Below, in pieces: positions 57,324-64,000 of a stretch of DNA of 64,000 nt. Made by a program: the position numbers and the translations under genes. The notes below the pieces were generated by a model. The model had not been told where the DNA came from and ran no database searches. It was given only the letters and a program-made list of their open reading frames with translations. Every line of letters begins with the position of its first letter. Within the stretch, counting starts at the first letter, position 1. The stretch spans positions 25,413 through 89,412 of the forward strand of contig NZ_MIJF01000056.1 of the NCBI RefSeq assembly GCF_001730235.1, read 5' to 3'. Source of the DNA: Vulcanibacillus modesticaldus (GTDB taxonomy: Bacteria; Bacillota; Bacilli; Tepidibacillales; Tepidibacillaceae).

Positions 57324-58904
57324 TTATTTTTCTATCCACCATTTATTAATAAATATATACGGAGTTAAACTATTTTTTATTTCAAGGTGCAAGGTTGGAT
57401 CTGCCAATATAATTGATTGTGGACTCGCTAGAGGAATAAGGTAATATTGGGACATAAAGTAATCTTGCCACTTCTTATATATTTCTTTTCTCTCTTGATA
57501 ATGCCACAATTTACTACCATCAATTAATAATTGATCCGAAATTGTATCATTAACATGGCTAACATTGAACCCACCATTTAATACGTCATTTTTTGTTAGC
57601 CATTTATCATTTTCATAGCTTGGATCTAATTCATAAGGCCAATTAGCCAGAAAAAGATCATATTTCCCTTTAGAAAAAAGTTCTGGGATAAATCGTTCCA
57701 AATCAAGCGGGTTTAAGGAAATCGTAATTCCTACCACATTCAACTGCTCAGATAGCTTCTCAGCAATCATTTGATTCATTGGTGTATCTACATAAGCTAG
57801 CTCAACGTTGATTTCTTTACCGTTTAAAATTGCCTTAGCTTCCTCAATATTAGTTTTAAGCTCAATCGACGAATTAAATGCCCATGATTTTGGATGTAAT
57901 ACAGAAGCAGGTGTATCCGCGTACCCTTGATATATATCGTCAATTATCTTAGAATAATCGATAGCTAATGCTAATGCTTTTCTCATTTCGATATCTTTCC
58001 ATTTTGGAGAGTTTAAGTTCATACCTAGATATTGATACCCTATTCCTTCCAAAACATGAATCTTCTTAGAGCTTAGATTTTCACCAACATCTTGTGGTAA
58101 AGCAAGCAGAAAATTAAATTCTCGATCATTATTGTAGTTTGTAATTTCTATTTGATCCAAATATACAGTTTCTTCATAGTAATCATTTCTAGTCAAAATC
58201 CATTCATTTTCTTTTATCTCTACTTTATAAGGTCCACTAGCCATGAGTTTACCGGTACTTGCCTCTTCTATCACCTGTTCAATAGACTTTCCTAGTAATT
58301 GTTTTTTTGGCAATATCGGCGCAGTCAATAACTGTAAATCCTTGCTATCTATTTGATCATATTGAATAGTTATACTTCGTTCGCTTGGCTCGATAATAAT
58401 ACCGGAAACATCCGCAGCTTCACCGGTACGAAATAGTTTTGTACCTAGGATGTGAAAAGTATAAGTTTTCCAATTACCGTTATAATCCCTTTGACTATAC
58501 CAATTAAAAGTAAATTCCACATCTTCAATAGTTAATGGTGTACCATCAGCCCATTTTAAATCATCTTTTAAAACTATTTTGATTTGTTTATTCTCTTCGT
58601 CAATTGCGAAGGATGAAGCTAAATCGGGAATTAGCTCCAAATCTTGATCATATTTCAACAGTCCTCGATAAAGTATTGAATGGATATTATAAAACGATGG
58701 TCTAGTTGATTGATATCCTAATGGATCAATAATCAAGTTATTTAAGTCAATTCCAATTGTTATCTTCCCACCCTTCGATGGTTCCTGAACAACCTTGTTA
58801 GGTGGTAATTCTTTATCTGGAGTATCAGCTTGTTGTCCACTACATGCCGTTACTAATAGGACAAGAACCACTAATACGATTAATAACTTAAGCTTAACTT
58901 TCAT
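57324..58904 (-). CDS. Peptide/nickel-type ABC transporter substrate-binding lipoprotein
   Basis: This is a family 5 (DppA/OppA-type) extracytoplasmic solute-binding protein of 526 residues. The signal peptide ends in the lipobox Leu-Val-Thr-Ala-Cys. The family segment Asp-Leu-Ala-Ser-Ser-Phe and the beta-rich Leu-Lys-Trp-Ala-Asp-Gly-Thr-Pro-Leu-Thr are present. The C-terminal lobe contains Phe-Asn-Val-Ser-His-Val-Asn-Asp. No permease or ATPase gene is adjacent, so it is an orphan receptor in this window. It starts 18 bases after nrdR. Confidence 0.9.
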   Translation of the reverse strand: MKVKLKLLIVLVVLVLLVTACSGQQADTPDKELPPNKVVQEPSKGGKITIGIDLNNLIIDPLGYQSTRPSFYNIHSILYRGLLKYDQDLELIPDLASSFAIDEENKQIKIVLKDDLKWADGTPLTIEDVEFTFNWYSQRDYNGNWKTYTFHILGTKLFRTGEAADVSGIIIEPSERSITIQYDQIDSKDLQLLTAPILPKKQLLGKSIEQVIEEASTGKLMASGPYKVEIKENEWILTRNDYYEETVYLDQIEITNYNNDREFNFLLALPQDVGENLSSKKIHVLEGIGYQYLGMNLNSPKWKDIEMRKALALAIDYSKIIDDIYQGYADTPASVLHPKSWAFNSSIELKTNIEEAKAILNGKEINVELAYVDTPMNQMIAEKLSEQLNVVGITISLNPLDLERFIPELFSKGKYDLFLANWPYELDPSYENDKWLTKNDVLNGGFNVSHVNDTISDQLLIDGSKLWHYQERKEIYKKWQDYFMSQYYLIPLASPQSIILADPTLHLEIKNSLTPYIFINKWWIEK

Positions 58905-58922
58905 TATGTCTAAAACCTCCTG

Positions 58923-59378
58923 CTAGGATTTACGAAACAGCTCAGAAATTTCCTTTATAAATACATTAATATCCTTAAACTGTCTATATACTGAAGCAAA
59001 CCTTACATATGATATTTCGTCAATATGATAAAGCCGTTCCATTACCATTTCGCCTATAGTTTGGCTATCCACTTCAGATTTTAATTGATTCCGTAATTCT
59101 CGTTCTATTTCTGAAACCATACTTTCCAAAGTATCCAATGGAACTGGTCTTTTCTCACACGCTCGTATAACTCCTCTAAGGATTTTTTCTTTACTAAATT
59201 CTTCCCTACTACCATCTTTTTTTATCACCAATATTGGTGTTTCCTCAACTTCTTCGTAAGTATTAAATCTTCTATTACATGAATCACATTCTCTTCTTCT
59301 TCTGATTGATTTGCCATCTTTTATTGGTCTAGAATCCAGTACTCTCGTACCATTATAGTTGCAATACGGACATCTCAT
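58923..59378 (-). CDS. nrdR: Transcriptional repressor NrdR
   Basis: NrdR is an ATP-cone zinc-ribbon repressor of ribonucleotide reductase genes. The 151-residue protein begins Met-Arg-Cys-Pro-Tyr-Cys, with the second zinc pair Cys-Asp-Ser-Cys near residue 31, and then an ATP-cone domain with Val-Ile-Lys-Lys-Asp-Gly-Ser-Arg-Glu. I use the ATG at 59378 behind GAGGTGAG, because an in-frame GTG at 59387 lies inside that site. The neighbourhood to dnaB and speD is as in Bacillus. Confidence 0.95.
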   Translation of the reverse strand: MRCPYCNYNGTRVLDSRPIKDGKSIRRRRECDSCNRRFNTYEEVEETPILVIKKDGSREEFSKEKILRGVIRACEKRPVPLDTLESMVSEIERELRNQLKSEVDSQTIGEMVMERLYHIDEISYVRFASVYRQFKDINVFIKEISELFRKS

Positions 59379-59614
59379 CTTTCTCACCTCTTAATATACT
59401 CAACAGGAGAAACATTTATCAAGTCATATATAAGTTTCCCTTAGATAAACTGAAACGTCAAGAAAAAATCGTAAATTGTTAAGTTTTATGAAATTTGAAT
59501 TTTATTCCATTAAAAAAAATAATGTTTTTTTCTTTCATTTATAGTTGCATTAAAGTATAATGATTTCGTAATTTTTATTTAAAATATCACAGTACATTTT
59601 TTTAGGGGGATATC

Positions 59615-61234
59615 ATGGACGTTAAAGAAATGCTTTTCACGTTTTTAGGTGGTCTTGGAATTTTCTTATTCGGTATTAAGTATATGTCCGAAGGACTACA
59701 AAAAACAGCTGGAGATCGCCTAAGGACAATCTTAGAAAAAATGACATCAAATCCATTAATGGGCGTTTTAGCAGGTACTTTAGTAACGGCAATTATTCAA
59801 AGTAGTAGTGGTACAACCGTTCTAACAGTTGGTCTAGTTAATGCAGGATTATTATCCTTAAAACAGGCCATTGGTATTATCATGGGAGCAAACATAGGTA
59901 CAACCATAACTAGTTTCATTATTGGATTCAAAATTTCTAAATACGCCTTACCAATTGTTGCTGTAGGAGCAATATTGATTTTCTTCAGCAAAAAAAAGAG
60001 CATCAACTATTGGGGTCAAGTAATTTTTGGATTTGGTTTGCTTTTTCTAGGTCTAAAATACATGAGTGCCGGTATGAAACCGCTACGTGGGTCAGAAGTT
60101 TTTCTTAATTTAATGGAGACTTTAGCAGATCAACCACTATTAGGTGTTTTAGTTGGTACTGTATTTACAATGATCGTTCAAAGTAGTAGTGCCACAATCG
60201 GTGTTCTACAAGGTCTTGCTGAAAGTGGTGGTGTAACATTTGATCAAGCACTTCCAATCCTTTTTGGTGATAACATTGGTACAACAGTTACGGCTGCTCT
60301 AGCTGCCATCGGTACTTCTGTTATGGCTAAGCGTGCTGCATTGACACACGTAATGTTTAACATAATTGGTACTTTGATCTTTTTACCACTACTATCATTG
60401 GGGATATTTCCTAGTATAGTAAAGTTTATAGCCGATGGGTTAAATATTAAAATGCAAATCGCATGGGCTCACGGTTTATTTAATGTATCAAATACGATAA
60501 TCCAACTTCCATTCATTGGATTATTAGCTTATATAGTTACAAAATTAATTCCTGGTGAAGAAGAAACAATAGAGTATGGTCCTAAATACTTAGACAGTCG
60601 TTTTTTAAGTAACCCTTCTGTTGCATTAGGACAAGCTGCAAAAGAACTTCTAAGAATGGGTGTCTTGGCTAAAGAAGCTTTGACTGATAGTATTACCTAC
60701 TTCTTTACAGGTGAAGAAAAAAAGAGTCAACAATCTTTACAAAAAGAAGAAGTTATTAACGACTTAGATCATAAGATCACTGAATACCTAGTCAAAATAA
60801 GTCAAAATTCATTATCAAGCAATGAATCCAATCAATCAACATTGTATCTTCAAATTGTAAATGATATCGAACGAATTGGAGACCATGCTGAAAATATTGT
60901 TGAGTTGGCCCAATATTCACACGAACATAAATTACCTTATTCCGAAGAAGCTAAAAAAGAATTAAATGACATGATTAACTTAACATTAGAAACATTCCAA
61001 AAAGCTTTATCATCATTAGAAAATAATGATATCGAGTTAGCTAAAGAAGTTGTTAAAAACGAAAGAATTATTGATCAAATGGAAAAAGATTATCGTAAAG
61101 GCCATCTTAAACGCTTAAATGAAGGTACTTGCTTTGGAAGTTCAGGTGTAGTATTTTTAGATATAATTAGTAATTTAGAACGTATAGGGGACCATTCTTT
61201 TAACATAGCTCAAGCTGTACTTGATCAACAATAA
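59615..61234 (+). CDS. Na/Pi cotransporter with PhoU-like C-terminal domain
   Basis: This is a sodium-dependent phosphate transporter of 539 residues. The transmembrane part (about 1-310) holds two copies of the Na/Pi repeat, each with Gln-Ser-Ser-Ser (Ile-Ile-Gln-Ser-Ser-Ser-Gly-Thr-Thr and Ile-Val-Gln-Ser-Ser-Ser-Ala-Thr-Ile). The C-terminal part (about 340-539) is a PhoU-like helical domain with Ile-Glu-Arg-Ile-Gly-Asp-His-Ala. It offers a second phosphate route besides the Pst system. The ribosome-binding site is AGGGGGA. Confidence 0.93.
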   Translation: MDVKEMLFTFLGGLGIFLFGIKYMSEGLQKTAGDRLRTILEKMTSNPLMGVLAGTLVTAIIQSSSGTTVLTVGLVNAGLLSLKQAIGIIMGANIGTTITSFIIGFKISKYALPIVAVGAILIFFSKKKSINYWGQVIFGFGLLFLGLKYMSAGMKPLRGSEVFLNLMETLADQPLLGVLVGTVFTMIVQSSSATIGVLQGLAESGGVTFDQALPILFGDNIGTTVTAALAAIGTSVMAKRAALTHVMFNIIGTLIFLPLLSLGIFPSIVKFIADGLNIKMQIAWAHGLFNVSNTIIQLPFIGLLAYIVTKLIPGEEETIEYGPKYLDSRFLSNPSVALGQAAKELLRMGVLAKEALTDSITYFFTGEEKKSQQSLQKEEVINDLDHKITEYLVKISQNSLSSNESNQSTLYLQIVNDIERIGDHAENIVELAQYSHEHKLPYSEEAKKELNDMINLTLETFQKALSSLENNDIELAKEVVKNERIIDQMEKDYRKGHLKRLNEGTCFGSSGVVFLDIISNLERIGDHSFNIAQAVLDQQ

Positions 61235-61236
61235 AT

Positions 61237-61275
61237 AACAAAAAGAGGAGCAATAACATTGCTCCTCTTTTTGTT
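61237..61275 (+). terminator. Terminator of the Na/Pi cotransporter gene
   Basis: AAAAAGAGGAGCAAT and ATTGCTCCTCTTTTT form a long stem around AAC, with a T-run. Confidence 0.93.
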
Positions 61276-61368
61276 ACAAAAATTATCAAAAAAAATTTTT
61301 CTTTTAATAATAATTAGAGAATTATTTAGACATAAATAAAAAGAAGGGATTAACTCCTTCTTTTTAGA

Positions 61369-61758
61369 CTATTTTTGAAAAGTTTCAACCTTATAAGGTT
61401 TAACTTCTACCGGACCCATACCACGTGGAACTAATATAGATTCACGTTTAGTCGCTTCCAGCTGTTTAGTTATATATTCAGCAGCAACATTTGGGTCAAT
61501 GCGATCACCGCAAGTATATACATCAACACTTGCGTATCCATGCTCAGGAAAACTATGAATTGTTAAGTGGGATTCGGAAATAATTACCACTCCACTAACT
61601 CCCATTGGTGCAAATTTATGAAAAGCGACTTCACGTACCTCTGCACCGGATTCTAAAGCAGCATCAACCATCATTTTTTCAATAAATTTTAGGTTGTTTA
61701 ACTTATCAACATTACAACCCCATAATTCAGCAATTACATGACGTCCCATTGTATCCAT
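61369..61758 (-). CDS. speD: S-adenosylmethionine decarboxylase proenzyme
   Basis: SpeD decarboxylates SAM to supply aminopropyl groups for spermidine. It self-cleaves to form a pyruvoyl cofactor. I set the start at 61758 (Met-Asp-Thr-Met-Gly-Arg-His) behind AAGGGGGAT, giving 129 residues. This puts the cleavage pair at Glu62-Ser63 (Ser-Glu-Ser-His-Leu-Thr-Ile-His), the same numbering as in Bacillus subtilis SpeD. Upstream in-frame codons belong to the leader RNA. No speE is in the window. Confidence 0.95.
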   Translation of the reverse strand: MDTMGRHVIAELWGCNVDKLNNLKFIEKMMVDAALESGAEVREVAFHKFAPMGVSGVVIISESHLTIHSFPEHGYASVDVYTCGDRIDPNVAAEYITKQLEATKRESILVPRGMGPVEVKPYKVETFQK

Positions 61759-61902
61759 GCGTACATCCCCCTTGTTATTATAAAATTCATGCCCTTCCAA
61801 GCATGCGGGACCTGCGTTATCTACCACGGGGGCAAGTTAGTCCAAGAGGTCCTAACCCTTTAAGTAGATACTGGTTCCTTAGTTATTTAACTAAAGTTCA
61901 CG
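61759..61902 (-). promoter_or_regulatory. Structured leader RNA of speD (candidate riboswitch)
   Basis: The 144-base leader can form TATCTAC / GTAGATA (61870-61864 with 61824-61818) and inside it GTTAG / CTAAC. The loop segment GGACCT can instead pair with AGGTCC at 61813-61808, a pseudoknot or switch. A run of five C (61832-61828) is complementary to the five G of the speD ribosome-binding site (61771-61767). The arrangement would suit translational control. The class is not one I recognise. Confidence 0.5.
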
Positions 61903-61908
61903 ATTTTC

Positions 61909-61937
61909 AGTATACTTGTTTTAAGATCAATTTTCAA
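61909..61937 (-). promoter_or_regulatory. Sigma-A promoter of speD
   Basis: TTGAAA (-35, 61937-61932), a 17-base spacer and TATACT (-10, 61914-61909) lie upstream of the speD leader. Transcription should start near 61902. Confidence 0.75.
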
Positions 61938-62115
61938 GATTTTTTTAACGTATCTTAGAAATTTTTATCGTCACTTAATATCTCTATATTTCACTACTTT
62001 ATTGGTTTTTATTTGCTTATTAATTAGGCCTCTTTTTTATAGGAATGACTTTCCTGTATGGAATTTAGGAATTTCACATACACTACTACTACCAATAGAT
62101 AAGGAGGTGACAACA

Positions 62116-62349
62116 ATGGCAGCAGGACAAGAGCGTAGTAGCAACTGGTTAGTTGTTCCTCAAGCATCTCAGGCTTTAGAACAATTAAAGTATGAGATTG
62201 CTAATGAATTAGGAATTCAAATTCCTCAGGATGGTTACATGGGTAATATTTCTTCCCGTGATAATGGTGCTATCGGAGGTTACATTACCCGTCGTTTAGT
62301 TCAAATGGCTGAACAACAACTTGCAGGGCAACAATTCCCTCAAGCATAA
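62116..62349 (+). CDS. Alpha/beta-type small acid-soluble spore protein
   Basis: This DNA-binding protein of the spore core protects DNA from UV and heat and is degraded by GPR at germination. The 77-residue protein starts at 62116 behind AAGGAGGTG. It has the hallmarks Leu-Val-Val-Pro-Gln-Ala, the GPR cleavage region Tyr-Glu-Ile-Ala-Asn-Glu-Leu-Gly-Ile, and Gly-Ala-Ile-Gly-Gly-Tyr-Ile-Thr-Arg-Arg-Leu-Val. Expression is expected from a forespore sigma-G promoter. A weak candidate (GTATG, 16 bases, CATACA) lies at about 62055-62082. This gene is the clearest proof of sporulation in the window. Confidence 0.95.
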   Translation: MAAGQERSSNWLVVPQASQALEQLKYEIANELGIQIPQDGYMGNISSRDNGAIGGYITRRLVQMAEQQLAGQQFPQA

Positions 62350-62401
62350 TTAAATAAAGCAAAGTGTAGATCTTTGGTATTTGGAAATATACCATAGATA
62401 C

Positions 62402-62435
62402 AAAAACAGCACTGGGATTTCTCAGTGCTGTTATC
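62402..62435 (-). terminator. Terminator of gapB
   Basis: ACAGCACTG and CAGTGCTGT form a 9-bp stem, followed on the minus strand by TTTTTG, downstream of gapB. It may also stop the converging SASP transcript. Confidence 0.88.
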
Positions 62436-62474
62436 AAATATTCTTCCTTTTTAAAATTTACTCTATTACATATT

Positions 62475-63512
62475 TCATGCTGTTAAAATTTTATTATCTC
62501 GCTTCTGTACTTTGATATTAGAAACGTATTTTGCTAAATCAACAACCCTGCAAGAATATCCCCACTCATTATCGTACCAAGCCATCACCTTTATTTGGTT
62601 TTCACCAACTACCATTGTCGATAAACCATCAATAATCGAAGAATTATCATTACCGAGAAAATCAACAGAAACTAAGGGCTCTTCTGTATAATCTAATATA
62701 CCTCTCATCTCTTCTTGACTTGCTTTTTTTAGAACTTCATTTACTTTTTCAACGGTAACTTTTTCTCTTACATTTACTACTAAATCAACTATTGAAACGT
62801 CTGGTGTAGGGACTCTTAATGCTATCCCATTTAATTTTCCGCTTAACTCTGGTAAAACAAGAGAAACTGCCTTTGCGGCTCCTGTAGTTGTTGGAATAAT
62901 TGATTGTCCAGCACTTCTAGCTCTTCTTAAATCTTTATGCATATTATCCAAAACTCTTTGGTCATTGGTATAGGAATGGACAGTCGTCATCATGCCCTGT
63001 TCTATATAAAAATTATCATGAAGAACTTTAACGATAGGAGCAAGACAATTAGTTGTACAAGAGGCATTGGAGATAATATGGTGTTGTTTGTGATCATAGA
63101 TTTCCTCATTTACTCCCATAACTATTGTCACATCTTCATTTTTAGCAGGAGCAGTAATAATTACCTTCTTCGCCCCGGCTTTAAGATGTTTACTAGCACC
63201 TTCTCTATCCCTAAATTTACCTGTAGCTTCAATAACAACTTCTATATCTAACAGTTTCCATGGTAATTTTTCTGGATCTCTCTCTGAAATGATTTTTGTT
63301 TCTTTCCCATCTACAATTATTCTATCTTCCCTCACCTTTATATCTGCATCAAGTTTACCATGAACTGAGTCATATTTTAACATATGTGCTAATTGTTTCG
63401 GAGTGTAACTAGCATTTACAGCAACAACATCTAGATCAGGGTCTTGTAATGTACGTCTATATACCATCCGTCCTATTCGTCCAAATCCGTTAATCGCTAT
63501 TTTTATCGGCAT
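62475..63512 (-). CDS. gapB: Glyceraldehyde-3-phosphate dehydrogenase, GapB (gluconeogenic) type
   Basis: This enzyme interconverts glyceraldehyde-3-phosphate and 1,3-bisphosphoglycerate. The 345-residue protein has Gly-Phe-Gly-Arg-Ile-Gly-Arg and the catalytic cysteine in Ser-Asn-Ala-Ser-Cys-Thr-Thr-Asn. The cofactor-specificity segment Val-Asn-Ala-Ser-Tyr has Ala where NAD-specific GapA has Asp, which favours NADP use. Position next to speD and overall match make it the GapB paralogue used in gluconeogenesis. A glycolytic gapA would be expected elsewhere. Confidence 0.92.
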   Translation of the reverse strand: MPIKIAINGFGRIGRMVYRRTLQDPDLDVVAVNASYTPKQLAHMLKYDSVHGKLDADIKVREDRIIVDGKETKIISERDPEKLPWKLLDIEVVIEATGKFRDREGASKHLKAGAKKVIITAPAKNEDVTIVMGVNEEIYDHKQHHIISNASCTTNCLAPIVKVLHDNFYIEQGMMTTVHSYTNDQRVLDNMHKDLRRARSAGQSIIPTTTGAAKAVSLVLPELSGKLNGIALRVPTPDVSIVDLVVNVREKVTVEKVNEVLKKASQEEMRGILDYTEEPLVSVDFLGNDNSSIIDGLSTMVVGENQIKVMAWYDNEWGYSCRVVDLAKYVSNIKVQKRDNKILTA

Positions 63513-63677
63513 TATAAATTTCCTCCCCTACCCTTATGTAACATACTAATAAAAATTTTACGTTTTAAGTATAACATATTTTTTAAAAAATCACTATTAA
63601 ATGTGTCTTGATTATATTTTATGTTGTTCTTTTATTTTTTCTACTTAAAGAACAAAAATACTTCCTTTGATCAAGAA

Positions 63678-63717
63678 TTGTATTTTGTATAAGTATGGCT
63701 TTAGGAAGGTTAACGGT
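63678..63717 (+). repeat. Partial copy D of the palindromic repeat
   Basis: TTGTATTTTGTATAAGT and a diverged GGCTTTAGGAAGGTTAACGG match the left half of the repeat. The right half is absent and the IS end region follows. It may have been truncated by the insertion, but the match is weaker than in copies A to C. Confidence 0.45.
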
Positions 63718-63720
63718 AGT

Positions 63721-64000
63721 TTTCCAAAAGAAAAGAGTCACCCAAGTGACTCTTTCAGCTTGTAGACAAAGTCTTTATTTAGACAAATCTACAAGCTTTT
63801 TTTGTATAATAGATATTGTAATAAATATCTTGTGAGGGGAGAAATATGTTAACAAAGCGTAAGGAAGATGTGAGAACTCAAGTTGAATTAGTATCAATAG
63901 AGGATCTGGTACCAGAGGATCATTTGGTTAGGAAAATAGATCAAGCAATTGACTTTAGCTTTATATACGATTTGGTTAAAGATACCTATTCTTTAGATAA
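63721..64000 (+). mobile_element. IS1182-family insertion sequence, left end (truncated by window)
   Basis: The region before the transposase has two hairpins, AGAGTCAC / GTGACTCT (about 63734-63752) and AGCTTGTAGA / TCTACAAGCT (63758-63796). The second is followed by TTTTTTTG, so it can block read-in transcription, as is common at IS ends. The exact terminal repeat cannot be fixed without the other end. No gene lies between gapB (63513) and here. Confidence 0.65.
63846..64000 (+). CDS. IS1182-family transposase, N-terminal fragment
   Basis: The frame starts with ATG at 63846 behind GAGGGGAG and runs off the window after 51 codons. The visible part Val-Pro-Glu-Asp-His-Leu-Val-Arg-Lys-Ile-Asp followed by Phe-Ile-Tyr-Asp-Leu-Val is the conserved N-terminal segment of IS1182/IS5-like DDE transposases. 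Whether the element is intact is not visible. Confidence 0.85.
   Translation, partial: MLTKRKEDVRTQVELVSIEDLVPEDHLVRKIDQAIDFSFIYDLVKDTYSLD

Noticed and set aside
62050..62085. Sigma-G promoter of the SASP gene
   Set aside because: GTATG and CATACA are present but the spacing and -10 match are too poor to list as a feature.

Overview
The window is about 64 kb of AT-rich DNA from an endospore-forming member of the Firmicutes, most like the Bacillales. Evidence for this: an alpha/beta-type small acid-soluble spore protein, a SpoVID-like coat protein followed by two CotS-like kinases, DnaB/DnaI primosome genes, tRNA-sensing T-box leaders, and Bacillus-like synteny (valS-folC; spoVID-hemL-hemB-hemC-hemA; dnaI-dnaB-nrdR-speD-gapB). 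Two genes contain an in-frame UGA at a redox or metal-ligand position, each followed by a hairpin of the bacterial SECIS type. I therefore infer that the organism makes selenocysteine. Futalosine-type menaquinone synthesis (MqnC), a siroheme-based haem branch and selenoproteins suggest an anaerobic or microaerophilic, possibly thermophilic lineage of the Tepidibacillus/Vulcanibacillus kind. The genus is a guess.

Layout. 1-5.4 kb (minus): type IV pilus operon pilB-pilT-pilC-pilin-pilD-pilM, with pilM cut by the window edge. 5.6-11.4 kb (minus): murC, folC and valS, the last behind a T-box. 11.5-12.9 kb (minus): two GNAT acetyltransferases behind a ykkC-family riboswitch. 12.9-16.3 kb (minus): spore-coat genes. 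16.5-24.3 kb (minus): a seven-gene tetrapyrrole operon, hemA, precorrin-2 dehydrogenase, hemC, cobA-hemD fusion, hemB, fused siroheme decarboxylase, hemL. 24.5-38.1 kb: an SsuABC-like transporter split by ferritin and pepF, two chemoreceptors, pepV, a thioredoxin-like selenoprotein and a B12-binding radical SAM protein. 38.2-41.9 kb (minus): infC-rpmI-rplT under an L20 leader, and thrS under a T-box. 42-46.4 kb (minus): pstSCAB-phoU with a Pho box. 46.6-52.3 kb: doxX, mqnC, three tRNAs, small membrane and sporulation-type genes, ung. 52.3-63.5 kb: glnS, tRNA-Ala, dnaI, dnaB, a HesB-like selenoprotein, a peptide-binding lipoprotein, nrdR, a Na/Pi transporter, speD, a SASP gene and gapB. The window ends inside an IS1182-like element.

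How the genes work together. The hem operon makes uroporphyrinogen III from glutamyl-tRNA and carries both steps leading to siroheme plus a fused siroheme decarboxylase. Haem or a related tetrapyrrole is therefore probably made by the siroheme route, with the last enzymes (AhbC/AhbD type) outside the window. Phosphate uptake is covered twice, by Pst and by a Na/Pi transporter. Much of the regulation is at RNA level: two T-boxes, one ykkC element, an L20 leader and an apparently structured, pseudoknot-capable leader before speD. A roughly 65-75 bp palindromic repeat occurs three times, with a partial fourth copy beside the IS element.

Nearly all gene calls rest on motifs and synteny read by eye. 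No database search was run.
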